NCBI GenBank assembly: GCA_943787595.1
Contig: CALSNA010000003.1
Span: forward strand, 124,001-188,000
Source of the DNA: an uncultured Pseudomonadales bacterium
Lineage (GTDB): Bacteria > Pseudomonadota > Gammaproteobacteria > Pseudomonadales > Balneatricaceae
Length of the DNA stretch: 64,000 nucleotides
Direction: 5' to 3'
The translations under genes were made by a program, and so were the position numbers. The notes beneath the pieces were generated by a model. That model made no database searches. It was given only the letters and a program-made list of their open reading frames with translations, and had not been told where the DNA came from. Positions within the stretch are counted from its first letter, which is position 1. Each line of letters opens with the position of its first letter. This document shows, piece after piece, positions 28,750 through 40,687 of the stretch.

Positions 28750-29775
28750 TTACCGAACCATATATTGACTAAAATTGCCGCTGGTCTGTGCCACCAAACC
28801 AGCTTCAGTTTGAATAATAAAGTGAGCTGCCTGTTGCTGTTGACGAGCCCACGCTAAACCTTTTTCATCACCCATAACCATCAGTGCGGTAGCTAGAGCA
28901 TCAGCACGTGCTGCGCTTTGATCCAGCACTGTAACTGAGGCAAGCTTATGAATTACTGGTCGCAAGGTTGCTGGATCAAGCGTGTGAGCATAGCGTACTC
29001 CCTGTACTTCATAATAATTACGGTAATTTCCAGATGTCGCCACCGCCATATCCCTAATTTCCACTATCTGGTAGACTTGGCGAGCATCTATAGTTGGTGT
29101 TTCTATTGCAATACGCCAGGGAGTTTTATCCGGCTTGAAGCCACTAGCACGTAGTTCTCCCCCCACTTCAACCAAAAAATTGTGTACTCCTTGCTGCTCT
29201 AACCAGCTTGACACTGCATCGACACCATAACCTTTAGCGATAGCTGACAAATCAATGGAAGCATCAGCTGTTTTAAGTAACGCAGGCGGTTTAAGCTTGA
29301 CTTGTAGTTTTTGATAACCAATACGGGGACGCATGGCATTAAGTTGTAAACTGGTAGGAATCCGAAGCTGCTTTGGATCTGGACCAAACCCCCATAGATT
29401 GACTAGGGGGCCAACAGTAATATCAAAAGCACCATCAGTGATAACACTGATTTCTTGTGCTAAATTAATTAGACGCGCCATTTGCAAGGGCACAGGATAC
29501 CATAAGTTTCTGCTGGCTCCATTAAATCCACTTACATCAGACACATCAGTATAAGTAGACATACTGTCCTCAATCCGCACTAGCTCGGACTGTACCCCGG
29601 ACTTCACCCAATCGGTATCAATACCATTATGAGCCCACCATTTAACGGTGTAACTGGTACCCATAGTTAAGCCAGTTACTGATACTAAATCAGTGTCTTC
29701 AGTAACGGAACAGCCTGATAGGGCTAGCAACAACATCGGCCATAATGAAGTCAGATTGCTAGTTTTAATGGACAC
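28750..29775 (-). CDS. apbE: FAD:protein FMN transferase
   Basis: ApbE attaches FMN covalently to threonines of NqrB and NqrC. This is a 341-residue lipoprotein with lipobox ALSGC near residue 21. Family marks are GLTMGTSYTVKW, ISVITDGAFDITVGPLVNLWGFGP, DLSAIAKGYGVDAVSSWLEQQG, the ATSGNYRNYYE loop, YAHTLDP and the C-terminal SVTVLDQSAARADALATALMVMG. It lies 16 bases after nqrF in the operon. Confidence 0.96.
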   Translation of the reverse strand: MSIKTSNLTSLWPMLLLALSGCSVTEDTDLVSVTGLTMGTSYTVKWWAHNGIDTDWVKSGVQSELVRIEDSMSTYTDVSDVSGFNGASRNLWYPVPLQMARLINLAQEISVITDGAFDITVGPLVNLWGFGPDPKQLRIPTSLQLNAMRPRIGYQKLQVKLKPPALLKTADASIDLSAIAKGYGVDAVSSWLEQQGVHNFLVEVGGELRASGFKPDKTPWRIAIETPTIDARQVYQIVEIRDMAVATSGNYRNYYEVQGVRYAHTLDPATLRPVIHKLASVTVLDQSAARADALATALMVMGDEKGLAWARQQQQAAHFIIQTEAGLVAQTSGNFSQYMVR

Positions 29776-29791
29776 TTTAACGCCTGATTAT

Positions 29792-31018
29792 TTAACCGCC
29801 GAAATCATCCAACATGATATTTTCTTCTTCCACACCGAGGTTTCGTAGCATATTAATCGTCACGGTATTCATCATTGGTGGACCACACATGTAATATTCA
29901 CAATCTTCTGGTGCGGGATGATCCTTCAGATATTGTTCGTATAGTACATTATGAATAAAACCAGTAGCTCCTTCCCAATTATCCTCAGGTTGAGGATCTG
30001 ATAAGGCCAGATGCCAAGCAAAATTTTCATATTGTTCCTGCAAGGTATCGTATTCCTCACTATAAAATGCCTCACGCATGCTGCGGGCACCATACCAAAA
30101 AGAAATTTTGCGTTTAGTATTTATACGTTTAAGTTGGTCAAAAATATGTGAACGCATGGGAGCCATACCGGCACCCCCCCCAATAAATACTATTTCAGCA
30201 TCAGTGTCCTTGGCAAAAAACTCACCAAACGGACCATAAACTGCAATTTTATCACCTGGCTTTAGATTAAAAACGTAAGACGACATCTGACCAGGTGGAA
30301 GTTGGCTTCCTGGTGGTGGGGAAGCTATGCGAATATTGAACTTCACTATTCCCTTTTCTGCTGGGTAGTTAGCCATGGAATAAGCCCGCACAGTGGTTTC
30401 ATCCACAATTGACCGATACTGCCAAAGATTAAACTTATCCCAGTCACCACGATATTGTTCATCAACATCAAAGCTTTGATAGTCTACATGGTGTGGTGGT
30501 GCTTCCAACTGAACATAGCCGCCAGCACGGAAGTCAACCTTCTCACCAGCTGGGAGTTTCAGTACCAGTTCCTTTATAAAGGTTGCTACATTGAGATTCG
30601 ACTCAACAGTACATTCCCACTGCTTGACTCCAAATACGTCTTCTGCAACTTCAATGTGCATGTTCTGTTTAACTGGAACCTGGCATGAAAGTCGCCAGCC
30701 TTCACGTGCCTCTCGCATGGTAAAATGACTGGATTCGGTAGCAAGCATCGAACCACCACCCGACTTGATAATACAGCGGCACTGCGCACAAGTGCCACCA
30801 CCACCACAAGCAGAAGCCAGAAATACGCCCTTGGCTGCCAAGGTCTGAAGCAACTTATCACCAGCGGATACAGTCATAGTTTTATCAGGATCATCATTGA
30901 CTGAAATCGTGACTGCACCAGAACTAACTAATCTGGCACGTGCGACCAAAATAACTGCTACCAGACCTAATACCACTGCCGTGAACATCAACACACCAAG
31001 GAAAATTTCAGTATACAT
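29792..31018 (-). CDS. nqrF: Na+-translocating NADH:quinone reductase subunit F
   Basis: NqrF takes electrons from NADH. The 408 residues start with one membrane helix (about 5-26), followed by a ferredoxin domain with 2Fe-2S cysteines in [14 protein letters not shown] and a later Cys in SCQVPVK. The FAD domain (RAYSMANYP) and NADH domain ([27 protein letters not shown]) complete it, and the tail [10 protein letters not shown] is typical. Confidence 0.97.
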   Translation of the reverse strand: MYTEIFLGVLMFTAVVLGLVAVILVARARLVSSGAVTISVNDDPDKTMTVSAGDKLLQTLAAKGVFLASACGGGGTCAQCRCIIKSGGGSMLATESSHFTMREAREGWRLSCQVPVKQNMHIEVAEDVFGVKQWECTVESNLNVATFIKELVLKLPAGEKVDFRAGGYVQLEAPPHHVDYQSFDVDEQYRGDWDKFNLWQYRSIVDETTVRAYSMANYPAEKGIVKFNIRIASPPPGSQLPPGQMSSYVFNLKPGDKIAVYGPFGEFFAKDTDAEIVFIGGGAGMAPMRSHIFDQLKRINTKRKISFWYGARSMREAFYSEEYDTLQEQYENFAWHLALSDPQPEDNWEGATGFIHNVLYEQYLKDHPAPEDCEYYMCGPPMMNTVTINMLRNLGVEEENIMLDDFGG

Positions 31019-31048
31019 AAATCAATACCTCCACCAATAATTAGCGCT

Positions 31049-31660
31049 TTACAACTGAATGCCAGAAAATGACATAAAACCCAATGACATTAAACCAACT
31101 GTAATAAAAGTGATTCCTAAACCACGCAGACTATGAGGTATATCCGAATACTTCAGTTTCTCACGAATACCCGCCAAGGTGGCAATAGCCAGTGCCCAGC
31201 CAACACCAGCACCAAATCCATAGACCACAGATTCACCGAAATTATAATCACGCTCAACCATAAACAAGGCTGCACCCATAATGGCACAATTCACTGTAAT
31301 CAAAGGCAGAAATACACCCAGGGCGTTATATAAGGCTGGGACATATTTATCGAGTAACATCTCCACAATTTGTACTATGGCCGCAATTACCCCAATATAG
31401 GATATTAGGCCAAGAAAACTTAGATCAACATCTGGGTATCCAGCCCAAGCCAAGGCACCTTCAGCAAGCAGGTAACGATAGATCAGATTATTGACCGGGA
31501 CAGTAATAACCAAAACTACAATTACTGCAATGCCCAAGCCAACTGCGGTTTTTACCTGTTTGGAAATAGCAAGGAAGGTACACATGCCAAGAAAAAACGC
31601 TAATGCCATATTTTCTACGAATACAGCACGTATAAATAAACTCAGGTAATGTTCAATCAT
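31049..31660 (-). CDS. nqrE: Na+-translocating NADH:quinone reductase subunit E
   Basis: This integral membrane subunit of 203 residues has six helices. [13 protein letters not shown] and [19 protein letters not shown] hold the two conserved cysteines that with NqrD bind an iron centre in the membrane. Its start overlaps the nqrD stop by four bases (ATGA), so translation is coupled. Confidence 0.97.
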   Translation of the reverse strand: MIEHYLSLFIRAVFVENMALAFFLGMCTFLAISKQVKTAVGLGIAVIVVLVITVPVNNLIYRYLLAEGALAWAGYPDVDLSFLGLISYIGVIAAIVQIVEMLLDKYVPALYNALGVFLPLITVNCAIMGAALFMVERDYNFGESVVYGFGAGVGWALAIATLAGIREKLKYSDIPHSLRGLGITFITVGLMSLGFMSFSGIQL

Positions 31661-32319
31661 AGAGCTGGTTCCGATTTATTGTTGGGTGCAATTTTAAAAT
31701 CTGCTGCCTCACATTGGTCTGTTTTGAGGGTGCGAAGAATCCAAATAAATCCACCGATCACGAAAAATGCGCTGGGAGGCAATAGCATCAATCCATTAGA
31801 ATAATACCAACCGCCATTGGTGGTCAGGGTCATAATTTCATAGCCGAATAAAGTACCTGAGCCAAAAAATTCACGAATTGCTGCCACAAATAGCAGTACC
31901 ACTGAATAGCCCAAACCATTACCAATGCCATCTAAAAAACTGGGCCATGGTGGATTCTGCATAGCAAACGCTTCTGCACGCCCCATCACAATACAGTTGG
32001 TAATTATTAAACCCACAAAGACCGATAGTTGCTTGCTAATTCCATAGGCATAAGCCTTAAGGATCTGATCCACCAGAATCACCAATGAGGCAATAATGGT
32101 CATCTGTACAATAATACGGATATTACTCGGCACAATATTGCGAATGCTGGCAATAGACAGATTAGCAAATGCCGTCACAAAGGTAAGTGCAATGCACATA
32201 ACCACAGTGACATTGAGGCTACTGGTAACCGCTAGTGCTGAACAAATTCCGAGGATCTGCAAGGCAATCGGATTGTTAGCAAAAATGGGCGCATAAAGAA
32301 TGTCTTTGGTTTTCGACAT
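31657..32319 (-). CDS. nqrD: Na+-translocating NADH:quinone reductase subunit D
   Basis: Six-helix membrane subunit of 220 residues, pseudo-symmetric partner of NqrE. Iron-site cysteines are visible in [14 protein letters not shown] and [17 protein letters not shown]. It lies two bases after nqrC. Confidence 0.97.
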   Translation of the reverse strand: MSKTKDILYAPIFANNPIALQILGICSALAVTSSLNVTVVMCIALTFVTAFANLSIASIRNIVPSNIRIIVQMTIIASLVILVDQILKAYAYGISKQLSVFVGLIITNCIVMGRAEAFAMQNPPWPSFLDGIGNGLGYSVVLLFVAAIREFFGSGTLFGYEIMTLTTNGGWYYSNGLMLLPPSAFFVIGGFIWILRTLKTDQCEAADFKIAPNNKSEPAL

Positions 32320-32321
32320 GA

Positions 32322-33092
32322 TCAGGCCTCTCCCGCTTTAAGGTTAGTTAAAAAAGGCGCAAAACCGAACTCACCCAACCAAAAATGAATTAGGTTAGTT
32401 ACTCCATTACTGGTCAGTGTAGCCCCAGCCAGACCATCCACTTTGTGAACATCGTCCGCGCTTGCTGAGCCTTTTACTAGAAACAACACTGGCTGCATAT
32501 GGCCAGGCTCATAGACTTGCTTGCCAGACCATAATGCCCGCCACCGTGGGTTATCCACTTCACCACCTAGACCAGGGGTTTCAGCATGCTCGTAGAATCC
32601 TAGCCCTGCTACGGTATTGATATCACCTTCAAGGGCGATGAATCCATATAGCGTAGACCAGAGACCATAGCCATATACAGGTAGAATTAGTCGGTCAATA
32701 CCTTGCTCGCCCATAACTAAATAAATGGTGGCATAATGAGCCAAACGCCGGATACTAGCCACATCTTCTGTAGTTGTTAAGGCACGAGACAACATGTCAT
32801 CCTTGATCACTTTGCGAGCATCGTAAGTATTAACATCAAAATCAGTGCTGAAACGACCAGTACGCAAGTCAACCAAACGTGGTGTAACCTGGGCAAATGC
32901 TGCATCAATATTACCATCAACCACTGGTATGCCAGCTGCAGCTAGGATGTTCAATTGCCGTTCCTGGGCCATATTGATCTTTTGCTTATCGCGCATTAAT
33001 ACGGCTGCTGTGGAAACCACTACAGAGCAGACCACACATAGCAAAAACGCAACGACAATGGTGTGTTGTACACTATCTCGGTTACTGGGCAT
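32322..33092 (-). CDS. nqrC: Na+-translocating NADH:quinone reductase subunit C
   Basis: This 256-residue subunit has one membrane anchor (about 11-31) and a periplasmic FMN domain. The covalent FMN site is the threonine of [10 protein letters not shown] near residue 226. The usual motif is D-x-x-SGAT-x-T; here alanine replaces the serine three places before the threonine, which is a mild departure. The Kunitz-like [15 protein letters not shown] segment is conserved. It overlaps nqrB by 11 bases. Confidence 0.96.
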   Translation of the reverse strand: MPSNRDSVQHTIVVAFLLCVVCSVVVSTAAVLMRDKQKINMAQERQLNILAAAGIPVVDGNIDAAFAQVTPRLVDLRTGRFSTDFDVNTYDARKVIKDDMLSRALTTTEDVASIRRLAHYATIYLVMGEQGIDRLILPVYGYGLWSTLYGFIALEGDINTVAGLGFYEHAETPGLGGEVDNPRWRALWSGKQVYEPGHMQPVLFLVKGSASADDVHKVDGLAGATLTSNGVTNLIHFWLGEFGFAPFLTNLKAGEA

Positions 33093-34290
33093 GGCGAGCT
33101 ATCCTCCGCTTAATGTTGGCTGCAACCACATAGTAGTCAATTAATGGTGCAATTAAGTTAGCAAACAATATAGCCAGCATCATGCCTTCGGGGAAGGCCG
33201 GATTAATCACACGAATCAGTATCACCATAAGCCCGATCAGACCACCGTATAACCATTTCCCAGTATTGGTCATGGAAGCTGATATCGGTTCTGTGGCCAT
33301 AAAGAAAAGTCCAAAGGCAAAACCACCCAATACCATATGCCACCAGAAGGGTAATGCAAACAGGGGATTAGTGTCTGAGCCAATCCAATTGAACAGTAAA
33401 GTGGTACAAATCATGCCTAGCAGCACACCGGAGACAATGCGCCATGAGGCAACACGGGTGACCAGCAATACCACTCCACCTAGTGTAAGGGCCAAAGCCG
33501 AAACTTCACCTACTGAGCCTTGCATCGTGCCTAAAAAGGCATCCATCCAAGTGATACCTGCATCGTTGATTGCCTGTAATCCACCACTACTAGCCAAACC
33601 AAGGGCAGTAGCACCGGAAAACCCATCTACTGCCGTCCATACACTGTCGCCAGACGACTGGGCTGGATAGGCAAAATACAGGAAGGCACGACCAGTCAAA
33701 GCTGGGTTAAGGAAATTCTTGCCAGTACCACCAAATATTTCTTTACCGACTACAACCCCAAAGCTAATGCCCAAGGCAACTTGCCAAAGAGGAATATCCG
33801 GTGGCAATGTCAGGGAAAACAGAATCGAAGTAACAAAAAAACCTTCGTTGATTTCATGGCCTCGAACACTGGCGAACAAAACTTCCCAGAAACCTCCCAC
33901 CACGAAGGTAGTGATATAGATAGGCAACCAGAATGCGGCCCCATAGATCAAATTATCCCACACACTATTAGGATCATGGCCTGCCAGCAGGCCAATGATA
34001 CTGCCGTGCCAATTATCCACCTGATCCAGACCCATATTGGCCAGTGCCGTATTGGCCTGCAGGCCCAGATTATACATGCCTGCAAATATGGCCGGAAAAG
34101 TACACAGCCACACCAGTATCATCATACGCTTTAGATCCACCCCATCACGCACATGGGTATCACCGCGAGTCACGTGGCCAGGAGTATAAAATATGGTGTC
34201 AACGGCCTCATACAAAACATAAAACTTTGCTAATCGTCCACCATTCTTAAAATGAGGTGCTACAGAATCCAGATACTTACGCAGACTCAT
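33082..34290 (-). CDS. nqrB: Na+-translocating NADH:quinone reductase subunit B
   Basis: NqrB, 402 residues with about ten helices, carries riboflavin and covalent FMN and forms the sodium path. The ApbE target is the threonine in [44 protein letters not shown] and [19 protein letters not shown] are strongly conserved family text. It starts three bases after nqrA. Confidence 0.97.
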   Translation of the reverse strand: MSLRKYLDSVAPHFKNGGRLAKFYVLYEAVDTIFYTPGHVTRGDTHVRDGVDLKRMMILVWLCTFPAIFAGMYNLGLQANTALANMGLDQVDNWHGSIIGLLAGHDPNSVWDNLIYGAAFWLPIYITTFVVGGFWEVLFASVRGHEINEGFFVTSILFSLTLPPDIPLWQVALGISFGVVVGKEIFGGTGKNFLNPALTGRAFLYFAYPAQSSGDSVWTAVDGFSGATALGLASSGGLQAINDAGITWMDAFLGTMQGSVGEVSALALTLGGVVLLVTRVASWRIVSGVLLGMICTTLLFNWIGSDTNPLFALPFWWHMVLGGFAFGLFFMATEPISASMTNTGKWLYGGLIGLMVILIRVINPAFPEGMMLAILFANLIAPLIDYYVVAANIKRRIARHAQ

Positions 34291-34293
34291 GGC

Positions 34294-35640
34294 TTAACAC
34301 TCCTTCTCAATACGAGTTAGTACATCCCTTAGTATGGGACCATAGGCATGTTTGCCCGCACAAGAATAACTGCATAAAGCCAAGTCTGCTTCTTCCAGTT
34401 CCAGACATCCCAGTTCCTGGGCTGCAACAATATCACCAACCACTAAACTACGTAGCAATTGGGTCGGTAAAATATCCAATGGCATCAGGTTTTCAAAGGC
34501 CCCGATTGGTACCATTGCCCGTTCACTACCATTGGTGCTGGTGGTAAGGTTAAATCGTTGATTAGAATTTAGGGTTGAAGTAAACATGTTCAGCACGGAG
34601 TGCTTGTACTTACCCAGCGCTAGCCAACCCATAAATTCACGCTTGTGCCCTTCTTCCAGGACACTGATTTGACTATGGTAACGGCCCAGATAAGCACATG
34701 GACCAACTGCCACAGTACCTCCGAGTACGGAACCAGAAACTACCCGATTTTCATGCTGACTGACTCGAACCTGCCCATGCACCAATTCATCGGTGGATGC
34801 GCCCAGCCGAGTGCGAATCAAACGAGGTCGCACTACCATGGGACCAGCTAGTGATATAATACGCTCAACATTTAATTGCCCAGAACTAAATAAACATCCA
34901 ATTGCGATCACATCTTGATAATCAATTGCCCATACTGTCTTCGTAGTACTTACTGGATCCAAAAAATGAATGTGGGTCGATGGCAAACCAGCCGGATGTA
35001 CTCCTGAAAAAGTATGTACCTCACATCCAGATACCGCACTGATTTCAGTGCCTGGAGCTGTACAGACATAAACATTACCAGTGGTTAATTTAGTTACTAG
35101 AGAAATCCCCAATGAAAACATATCAGCTTGTGATTCCAGCACTATGCGGGGGTCAGCAGCCAGCGGATGAGTGTCAATAACAGTCACGAAAATTGAATGG
35201 GGTGTACTATCAGGTTGGGGTATTTTGCTAAAAGGACGGGTGCGAAATGCACTCCAAAGGCCTGATTCCTGAAGATTTTTAGCAATCTGATCACGGCTTA
35301 GGCTGGCCATCTGATCAGCATTATAGGAGGCGAATTGAATGGTTTCTTCTGTTTCATCCACATCAATTACTATTGATTGAAGCACTCTGCGATAACCACG
35401 ATTAATGGCTCTCACAACACCAGATGCCGGAGCAGTAAAACGAATACCAGGCGCTGCTTTATCATGGAACAATGTCTGGCCGAGTTTTACTCGATCACCT
35501 AACTGCACTGTCATGGTTGGTTTCATACCAATGTAGTCAGCGCTAAGCACGGCTACTGAAGTCACTGGTGGTGAATCTTCAATGCTCTGACGCGGGGCGC
35601 CGGCAATGGGCAGATCCAGACCGTGTTTGATCTTGATCAT
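34294..35640 (-). CDS. nqrA: Na+-translocating NADH:quinone reductase subunit A
   Basis: First gene of the operon, encoding the 448-residue cytoplasmic quinone-associated subunit. Conserved text includes [17 protein letters not shown] at the N-terminus, [41 protein letters not shown] and the C-terminal [25 protein letters not shown]. The whole nqrABCDEF-apbE-nqrM set is intact, giving the cell a respiratory sodium pump. Confidence 0.97.
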   Translation of the reverse strand: MIKIKHGLDLPIAGAPRQSIEDSPPVTSVAVLSADYIGMKPTMTVQLGDRVKLGQTLFHDKAAPGIRFTAPASGVVRAINRGYRRVLQSIVIDVDETEETIQFASYNADQMASLSRDQIAKNLQESGLWSAFRTRPFSKIPQPDSTPHSIFVTVIDTHPLAADPRIVLESQADMFSLGISLVTKLTTGNVYVCTAPGTEISAVSGCEVHTFSGVHPAGLPSTHIHFLDPVSTTKTVWAIDYQDVIAIGCLFSSGQLNVERIISLAGPMVVRPRLIRTRLGASTDELVHGQVRVSQHENRVVSGSVLGGTVAVGPCAYLGRYHSQISVLEEGHKREFMGWLALGKYKHSVLNMFTSTLNSNQRFNLTTSTNGSERAMVPIGAFENLMPLDILPTQLLRSLVVGDIVAAQELGCLELEEADLALCSYSCAGKHAYGPILRDVLTRIEKEC

Positions 35641-36173
35641 ACTAATATTACCTAGTGATAGAGTTTAGTTACCAGTTTGGCATCTATAGCCAAACGCTAA
35701 AAAACGCGGCACAATTATAATGATTAGTGGCCTTTTTTGCCAGTAAAACTGACTTTTTAGATGCTTTTTAGTCACCTGAGTCTGCCATTAATAAACATCT
35801 AAGAAATGGCAACGCCCACCAACACAGTGTTAAAATCTGGTCAGTACCTATATGAATCGTGGTTCAAAGCGATGTAGCCTCCAGTAACCAGAAAAATTTT
35901 GATATTTCATTCAGTTTTAATGTATCGTCAACTTGACAGTAGTCCTGTGCTAAAAATTTTGTGATTAATAAAAAAGCAGGAAGGTTGCAACCTTAGTATC
36001 AGTGTAAACCGATAGATCAAGTTTACATGGGCTGATGCAGTGAATGAAATCGCTTTGAATATGATTTTGATTTCAATAATATGATGAACCAAAACAAACG
36101 CACGACCACAGAGTTTTAGGCCAAGGCATGTAAAAGGCAAGTCATTATATTTGACTCAACAAAAGGATCAATC
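35641..36173. other. Divergent promoter region of nqrA and the thiolase gene
   Basis: No gene is visible in this 533-base spacer. It must contain the promoters for both flanking divergent genes; TATAAT near 35716-35721 on the nqrA side is a possible -10 element without a clear -35. AAAAGGA lies before the thiolase ATG. Confidence 0.35.
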
Positions 36174-37355
36174 ATGGCGCAAAATGTGTATATTATGACT
36201 GGCAGTCGCACACCTATGGGTGGCCTACAAGGAAGTTTAAGCAGTTTAACTGCGTCACAGTTGGGCGCTACTGCCATTCGTGGAGCCTTATGCCGTAGTA
36301 AGGTTAGCAATGCCCATATTGATGAAGTCTATATGGGCTGTGTTCTGACTGCTGGACAAGGTCAGGCACCAGCACGTCAGGCTGCAATAGGTGCTGGTCT
36401 AGCCAATAGTGTGCCTTGTACAACAGTGAATAAAATGTGTGCCTCTGGGATGCAAGCAGTCATTATGGGCTATCACACCATTGTTGCAGGGACTGCACGG
36501 GTAATGGTCTGTGGCGGTATGGAAAGCATGAGCAATGCGCCTTATATTTTGCCCAAAGTGCGCGCTGGACTAAGAATGGGGCATGCCAAGACAATTGACC
36601 ACATGTTCATGGATGGACTAGAAGATGCCTATAAGGGCAATCTTATGGGAGTCTTTGCACAACGAACCGCTGACCAATATGGCTTAACCCGCAAGTCCAT
36701 GGATGTATTTGCCATTGACTCTCTTCGCAAAGCCAATGAAGCAATGGCAGCAGGACACCTAAAAACAGAGATTGAGGCTGTGGAGGTCATCAGTCGCAAA
36801 GGTAATCATTGGGTAACTCAAGATGAGCAGCCAGGCCAGGCTCGACTGGATAATATTCCAAAACTGCGTCCAGCATTCAAACAAGATGGCACAATTACAG
36901 CAGCTAACTCAAGCTCTATTTCTGACGGGGCCTCAGCACTGATATTGGCCGGTGACACTGCTGTGGCACAGCCAGGCTGGACTCCACAGGCCAGAATAGT
37001 TGGTCTACAACGCTTCGCTTGCGTACCGGATGCTTTCACTCTAGCGCCCATTATCGCCATCAAATCACTATTGGATCAACTTGGCTGGACTGTAGAGGAT
37101 GTGGATCTGTTTGAAATTAACGAAGCCTTTGCCATGGTCACCATGCTAGCCATACAGGAATTAAAGCTAGATCCACATCGGGTCAATGTATATGGTGGTG
37201 CTTGCGCACAAGGTCACCCACTTGGCTCCACTGGAGCAAGGATTATCGTAACCTTAATGACAGCATTAACTAATCTAGGGTTGCAGCGTGGTATTGCAAG
37301 TCTATGCGTTGGTGGTGGCGAGGCTACAGCCATTGCCATTGAAATGACTCGCTAA
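36174..37355 (+). CDS. Acetyl-CoA C-acetyltransferase (thiolase)
   Basis: This 393-residue enzyme splits acetoacetyl-CoA or joins two acetyl-CoA. Catalytic residues are in place: Cys89 (NKMCASGMQ), His348 (GGACAQGHPLGSTGAR) and Cys378 (SLCVGGGEATA). EINEAFAMV is also conserved. The length and the pattern around Cys89 fit the biosynthetic/short-chain (AtoB/PhaA-like) class rather than FadA. It stands alone, followed after about 105 bases by a long perfect hairpin. Confidence 0.94.
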   Translation: MAQNVYIMTGSRTPMGGLQGSLSSLTASQLGATAIRGALCRSKVSNAHIDEVYMGCVLTAGQGQAPARQAAIGAGLANSVPCTTVNKMCASGMQAVIMGYHTIVAGTARVMVCGGMESMSNAPYILPKVRAGLRMGHAKTIDHMFMDGLEDAYKGNLMGVFAQRTADQYGLTRKSMDVFAIDSLRKANEAMAAGHLKTEIEAVEVISRKGNHWVTQDEQPGQARLDNIPKLRPAFKQDGTITAANSSSISDGASALILAGDTAVAQPGWTPQARIVGLQRFACVPDAFTLAPIIAIKSLLDQLGWTVEDVDLFEINEAFAMVTMLAIQELKLDPHRVNVYGGACAQGHPLGSTGARIIVTLMTALTNLGLQRGIASLCVGGGEATAIAIEMTR

Positions 37356-37782
37356 CTGAGCATTAACCAATAACGATAAGCAATTTTACTATTTAGACGA
37401 ATTTAAACCTGCGCTTAATAGTAAGACTCGTAAGCTGTAACAATACAGCACCATGCTTTAGACCTGTGATTGGTGCAGACTACACCAATCACAGGTCTTA
37501 TAATTACGAAACCATGATGGCGGAATAGGTCCTAAATTGGCTTACAAAAATCAGTTTCACAACAGTGCCAAAAACTTGCCAAAATCATGAACTGGATACC
37601 ATGAACATAACATCAGCGCTGAATAATCCTAGTGTTCGACAAGGATAGATACAAATGATCCCTGCCTGTGAACTAGACACATTTTTGTCAGTCTGTTTGT
37701 TTATACTAACCAACCTGAAGAGAGACAAGCATCTCCATAAAAGTGTTATCTCTCATGTTAAATACGTTAAGGAGCTTGAGTT
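37356..37782. other. Intergenic region with strong hairpin
   Basis: Apart from the palindrome at 37460-37498 nothing is recognised. AAGGAG near 37769-37774 serves the GTG start at 37783. Confidence 0.4.
37460..37498. terminator. Perfect 16-bp hairpin downstream of thiolase gene
   Basis: AGACCTGTGATTGGTG (37460-37475) pairs perfectly with 37483-37498 around a 7-base loop. There is no T-run on either side (TATAATTA follows). Position after a gene end suggests a terminator or 3'-end stabiliser that does not depend on a T-tract. Confidence 0.6.
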
Positions 37783-38880
37783 GTGCATAACAGTCTGTTG
37801 ATTGAATCCCTTCCTACGGCGGGTGGGCAACAGTTAATTTGTGTTACCTTAAATGCACCCAAAAAACTGAATGCATTGACCATAGAGATGGTTGAAATAC
37901 TGTTAAGTAAGTTGCCTCAGTGGGACGTTGATCCAGATGTTATCGCAATTATAATGCGAGGCCAGGGAGCACGAGCTTTTTGTGCTGGTGGCGATATTCG
38001 GTTTCTATATCACGCCATGCTAGATGGAAATCAAACCCGAGCCATAAACTTCTTTCAGCAGGAATACCGACTGAATTTAATGTGCCATCAATTGAAAACT
38101 CCGTTATTGGCATGGGGACAAGGATATGTTATCGGAGGCGGTATGGGCTTGTTGCAAGGGTCAGCCTATCGCTTGGGTACTAGCAGTAGCCGTTTGGCCA
38201 TGCCAGAAGTCAGCATTGGCCTGTTTCCCGATGTCGGAGCCAGTTGGTTTTTGGGCCACTTGCCTGAACGCATGGGATTATTTATGGGACTGACTGGCAG
38301 TCAACTTAATGGATATGATGCCCGTCGTCTTGGCTTATTGAATGGGCTATTAGGTGAATATGACTATCCGCGCCTGCTAGAAGCACTGCAACAACTACCC
38401 TCACAGACACTGCATGCACACCATACAGCCATCCGATCAGCTATCACTGAACTAGAACAAGAGTGTTTAACAATAACTAAAACGCCCGCATCAGAAATAG
38501 ACCCCATCCGTAACCAAATAACAGCTGCACTGAAACAACCGGATTTATTTACAATAATAGCAAGCTTGCTAAGCTTGGAGGGACAAGGTAGCACCTGGCT
38601 AGATACTTGCCTGAAAGTTCTGCGACACGCTTCACCTACTGCTTTACATTTAACTTATAGGCAATTGCAAGAACCACCAAGCAAGTTATCAGCTGCCTTT
38701 GATAGGGAATATTGTTTAGCGATCAATGCAACCTATTTAGGAGAATTTCAGGAGGGAATAAGAGCCCTGCTGATTGACAAAGACCAACAACCTAACTGGC
38801 GTTACAATGATATTGAACAGGTTCCAAACACATGGATTGAACGTTTTTACCAATTTCCAACTCATATCGATACATTATAG
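37783..38880 (+). CDS. 3-hydroxyisobutyryl-CoA hydrolase (HIBCH-like)
   Basis: This crotonase-fold enzyme of 365 residues is assigned to valine breakdown, releasing 3-hydroxyisobutyrate from its CoA ester. The start is GTG, chosen for the AAGGAG eight bases upstream. Diagnostic text is FCAGGDIRFLYHAM, YVIGGGMGLLQGSAYRLGTSSSRLAMPEVSIGLFPDVGASWFL, where the catalytic glutamate (PEVSIG) and aspartate (FPDVG) sit, and the LNGYDARRLGLL segment. Bacterial homologues are often labelled enoyl-CoA hydratase, but the FPDVG motif favours the hydrolase. Confidence 0.88.
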   Translation: MHNSLLIESLPTAGGQQLICVTLNAPKKLNALTIEMVEILLSKLPQWDVDPDVIAIIMRGQGARAFCAGGDIRFLYHAMLDGNQTRAINFFQQEYRLNLMCHQLKTPLLAWGQGYVIGGGMGLLQGSAYRLGTSSSRLAMPEVSIGLFPDVGASWFLGHLPERMGLFMGLTGSQLNGYDARRLGLLNGLLGEYDYPRLLEALQQLPSQTLHAHHTAIRSAITELEQECLTITKTPASEIDPIRNQITAALKQPDLFTIIASLLSLEGQGSTWLDTCLKVLRHASPTALHLTYRQLQEPPSKLSAAFDREYCLAINATYLGEFQEGIRALLIDKDQQPNWRYNDIEQVPNTWIERFYQFPTHIDTL

Positions 38881-39502
38881 AAATTGTATTATGTATTGAA
38901 TAATATAATGTAGCAGCAAAGCCGCCCGGAAACACAGCGTAGATATTGTTGGTGTCACTCAAAGTAACTATATTACATCGACAACCCAAAAAAACGTGTG
39001 TACTGCTTGGATTTAGCGCAATTTACAAAGTAGGTGCTCTGCAAATAGGCTATGTTTGATGGTGAAAATACTGAATTAACCTAAATATTTTATAATAAAA
39101 TATACAAAACAAGTACATTAATCTATCAGCCGGAATATTAAAATGGTCTGCTAAACAATCGGCAACAAGCAAACTATGGTAAGATTTTCCACTGCGAACA
39201 TCATGTTTACTCAGTTACTCTTATCCAGTCCAAAATTCAGTTATAATGTTTTATAGTGCTGTGAAAAGTCTACCTATTTTCTTATTATCCTACTTGGGAT
39301 TTTTCCAACTAGCGTTTGAGAGTAATGGTAAAACGTGAATCATCAGAATATTATTGATCAGGAAATTATTTTATTTCCAGTCTGTCATTTGCATGATTCC
39401 TGTTACAAAATATCGCCCATGATACATAGTATTGATACACACCTAATGTGGTCACCCTAATTTATATAGCGAACTTACTAATTTAATTTTAAAGGAAATA
39501 TT
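38881..39502. other. AT-rich region upstream of the glutaryl-CoA dehydrogenase gene
   Basis: No gene or terminator is visible. AAAGGAAAT precedes the ATG at 39503. Confidence 0.4.
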
Positions 39503-40687
39503 ATGTCCAATAACCAACCTCCTGCTTTTACTTGGGATGACCCGTTCCAACTTGAACAACAGCTCAGTCACGAAGAACGCATGGTACGCGATACAACCCG
39601 GGAATACTGCCAGAAAAAGCTAGCTCCCAGAGTGTTGCAAGCCAACCGCGAGGAACATTTTGACCAAAACATTATGACCGAATTAGGTGAATTAGGCTTG
39701 TTGGGCGCAACCTTGCCTGAAGCCTATGATTGTGCCGGCATTAGCTACGTTTGCTATGGCTTGGTTGCCCGAGAAGTAGAACGGGTAGATAGTGGATACC
39801 GTTCTGCTATGAGTGTGCAATCATCCCTAGTGATGCATCCCATCTATGCTTATGGTAATGAAGCCCAGCGGCAAAAATATTTACCTCGGCTAGCTACAGG
39901 GGAATGGATAGGCTGCTTTGGCCTTACAGAGCCGGATGTGGGATCAGATCCTAATAACATGAAAACCCGGGCTGAAGCTGTATCCGGTGGCTATTGTCTT
40001 AATGGCGCTAAAATGTGGATTACGAATTCACCCATAGCCAATGTTATGGTGGTATGGGCTAAACTTGACGGTGTGGTACGAGGTTTCATCTTAGAACGTG
40101 GCATGGATGGTCTTAGCACCCCTAAAATTGAAGGTAAATTTTCGTTGCGAGCATCAGTAACTGGCGAAATCGTAATGGACAACGTGCTGGTTCCAGAAGC
40201 AAACCTATTACCTAACGTACGTGGTTTAAAAGGGCCTTTTGGCTGTCTCAACAAAGCTCGCTATGGTATTGCCTGGGGCGCCATCGGTGCCGCTGAATTC
40301 TGCTGGCATGCTGCACGACAGTACACCCTAGACCGATACCAGTTTGGTCGACCCTTGGCTGCCACCCAATTGATTCAGAAAAAGTTGGCCGATATGCAGA
40401 CGGACATCAGTCTTGGTTTACAAGGCTGTCTGCAGATGGGACGAATGATGGATGATAACAAGTGCCCAGTTGAACTTATTTCTTTGTTGAAACGCAATAG
40501 CTGTGGTAAGGCGTTGGATATTGCCCGCCAATCACGTGATATGCATGGAGGCAATGGCATCAGTGATGAATTTCAGGTTATTCGTCATGTGATGAATCTG
40601 GAAGCAGTGAACACCTATGAAGGCACACATGATGTTCATGCTCTTATTTTGGGGCGCGCGCAAACTGGTATACAAGCATTTTTCTGA
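39503..40687 (+). CDS. gcdH: Glutaryl-CoA dehydrogenase
   Basis: This FAD flavoenzyme of 394 residues oxidises and decarboxylates glutaryl-CoA to crotonyl-CoA in lysine and tryptophan breakdown. The N-terminus ([29 protein letters not shown]), the substrate-arginine region and [12 protein letters not shown] are typical of the subfamily. The catalytic base Glu373 lies in [24 protein letters not shown], nearly the wording of the human enzyme, which separates it from other acyl-CoA dehydrogenases. No lysR-type regulator or CoA-transferase gene, the usual neighbours, is found beside it. Confidence 0.93.
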   Translation: MSNNQPPAFTWDDPFQLEQQLSHEERMVRDTTREYCQKKLAPRVLQANREEHFDQNIMTELGELGLLGATLPEAYDCAGISYVCYGLVAREVERVDSGYRSAMSVQSSLVMHPIYAYGNEAQRQKYLPRLATGEWIGCFGLTEPDVGSDPNNMKTRAEAVSGGYCLNGAKMWITNSPIANVMVVWAKLDGVVRGFILERGMDGLSTPKIEGKFSLRASVTGEIVMDNVLVPEANLLPNVRGLKGPFGCLNKARYGIAWGAIGAAEFCWHAARQYTLDRYQFGRPLAATQLIQKKLADMQTDISLGLQGCLQMGRMMDDNKCPVELISLLKRNSCGKALDIARQSRDMHGGNGISDEFQVIRHVMNLEAVNTYEGTHDVHALILGRAQTGIQAFF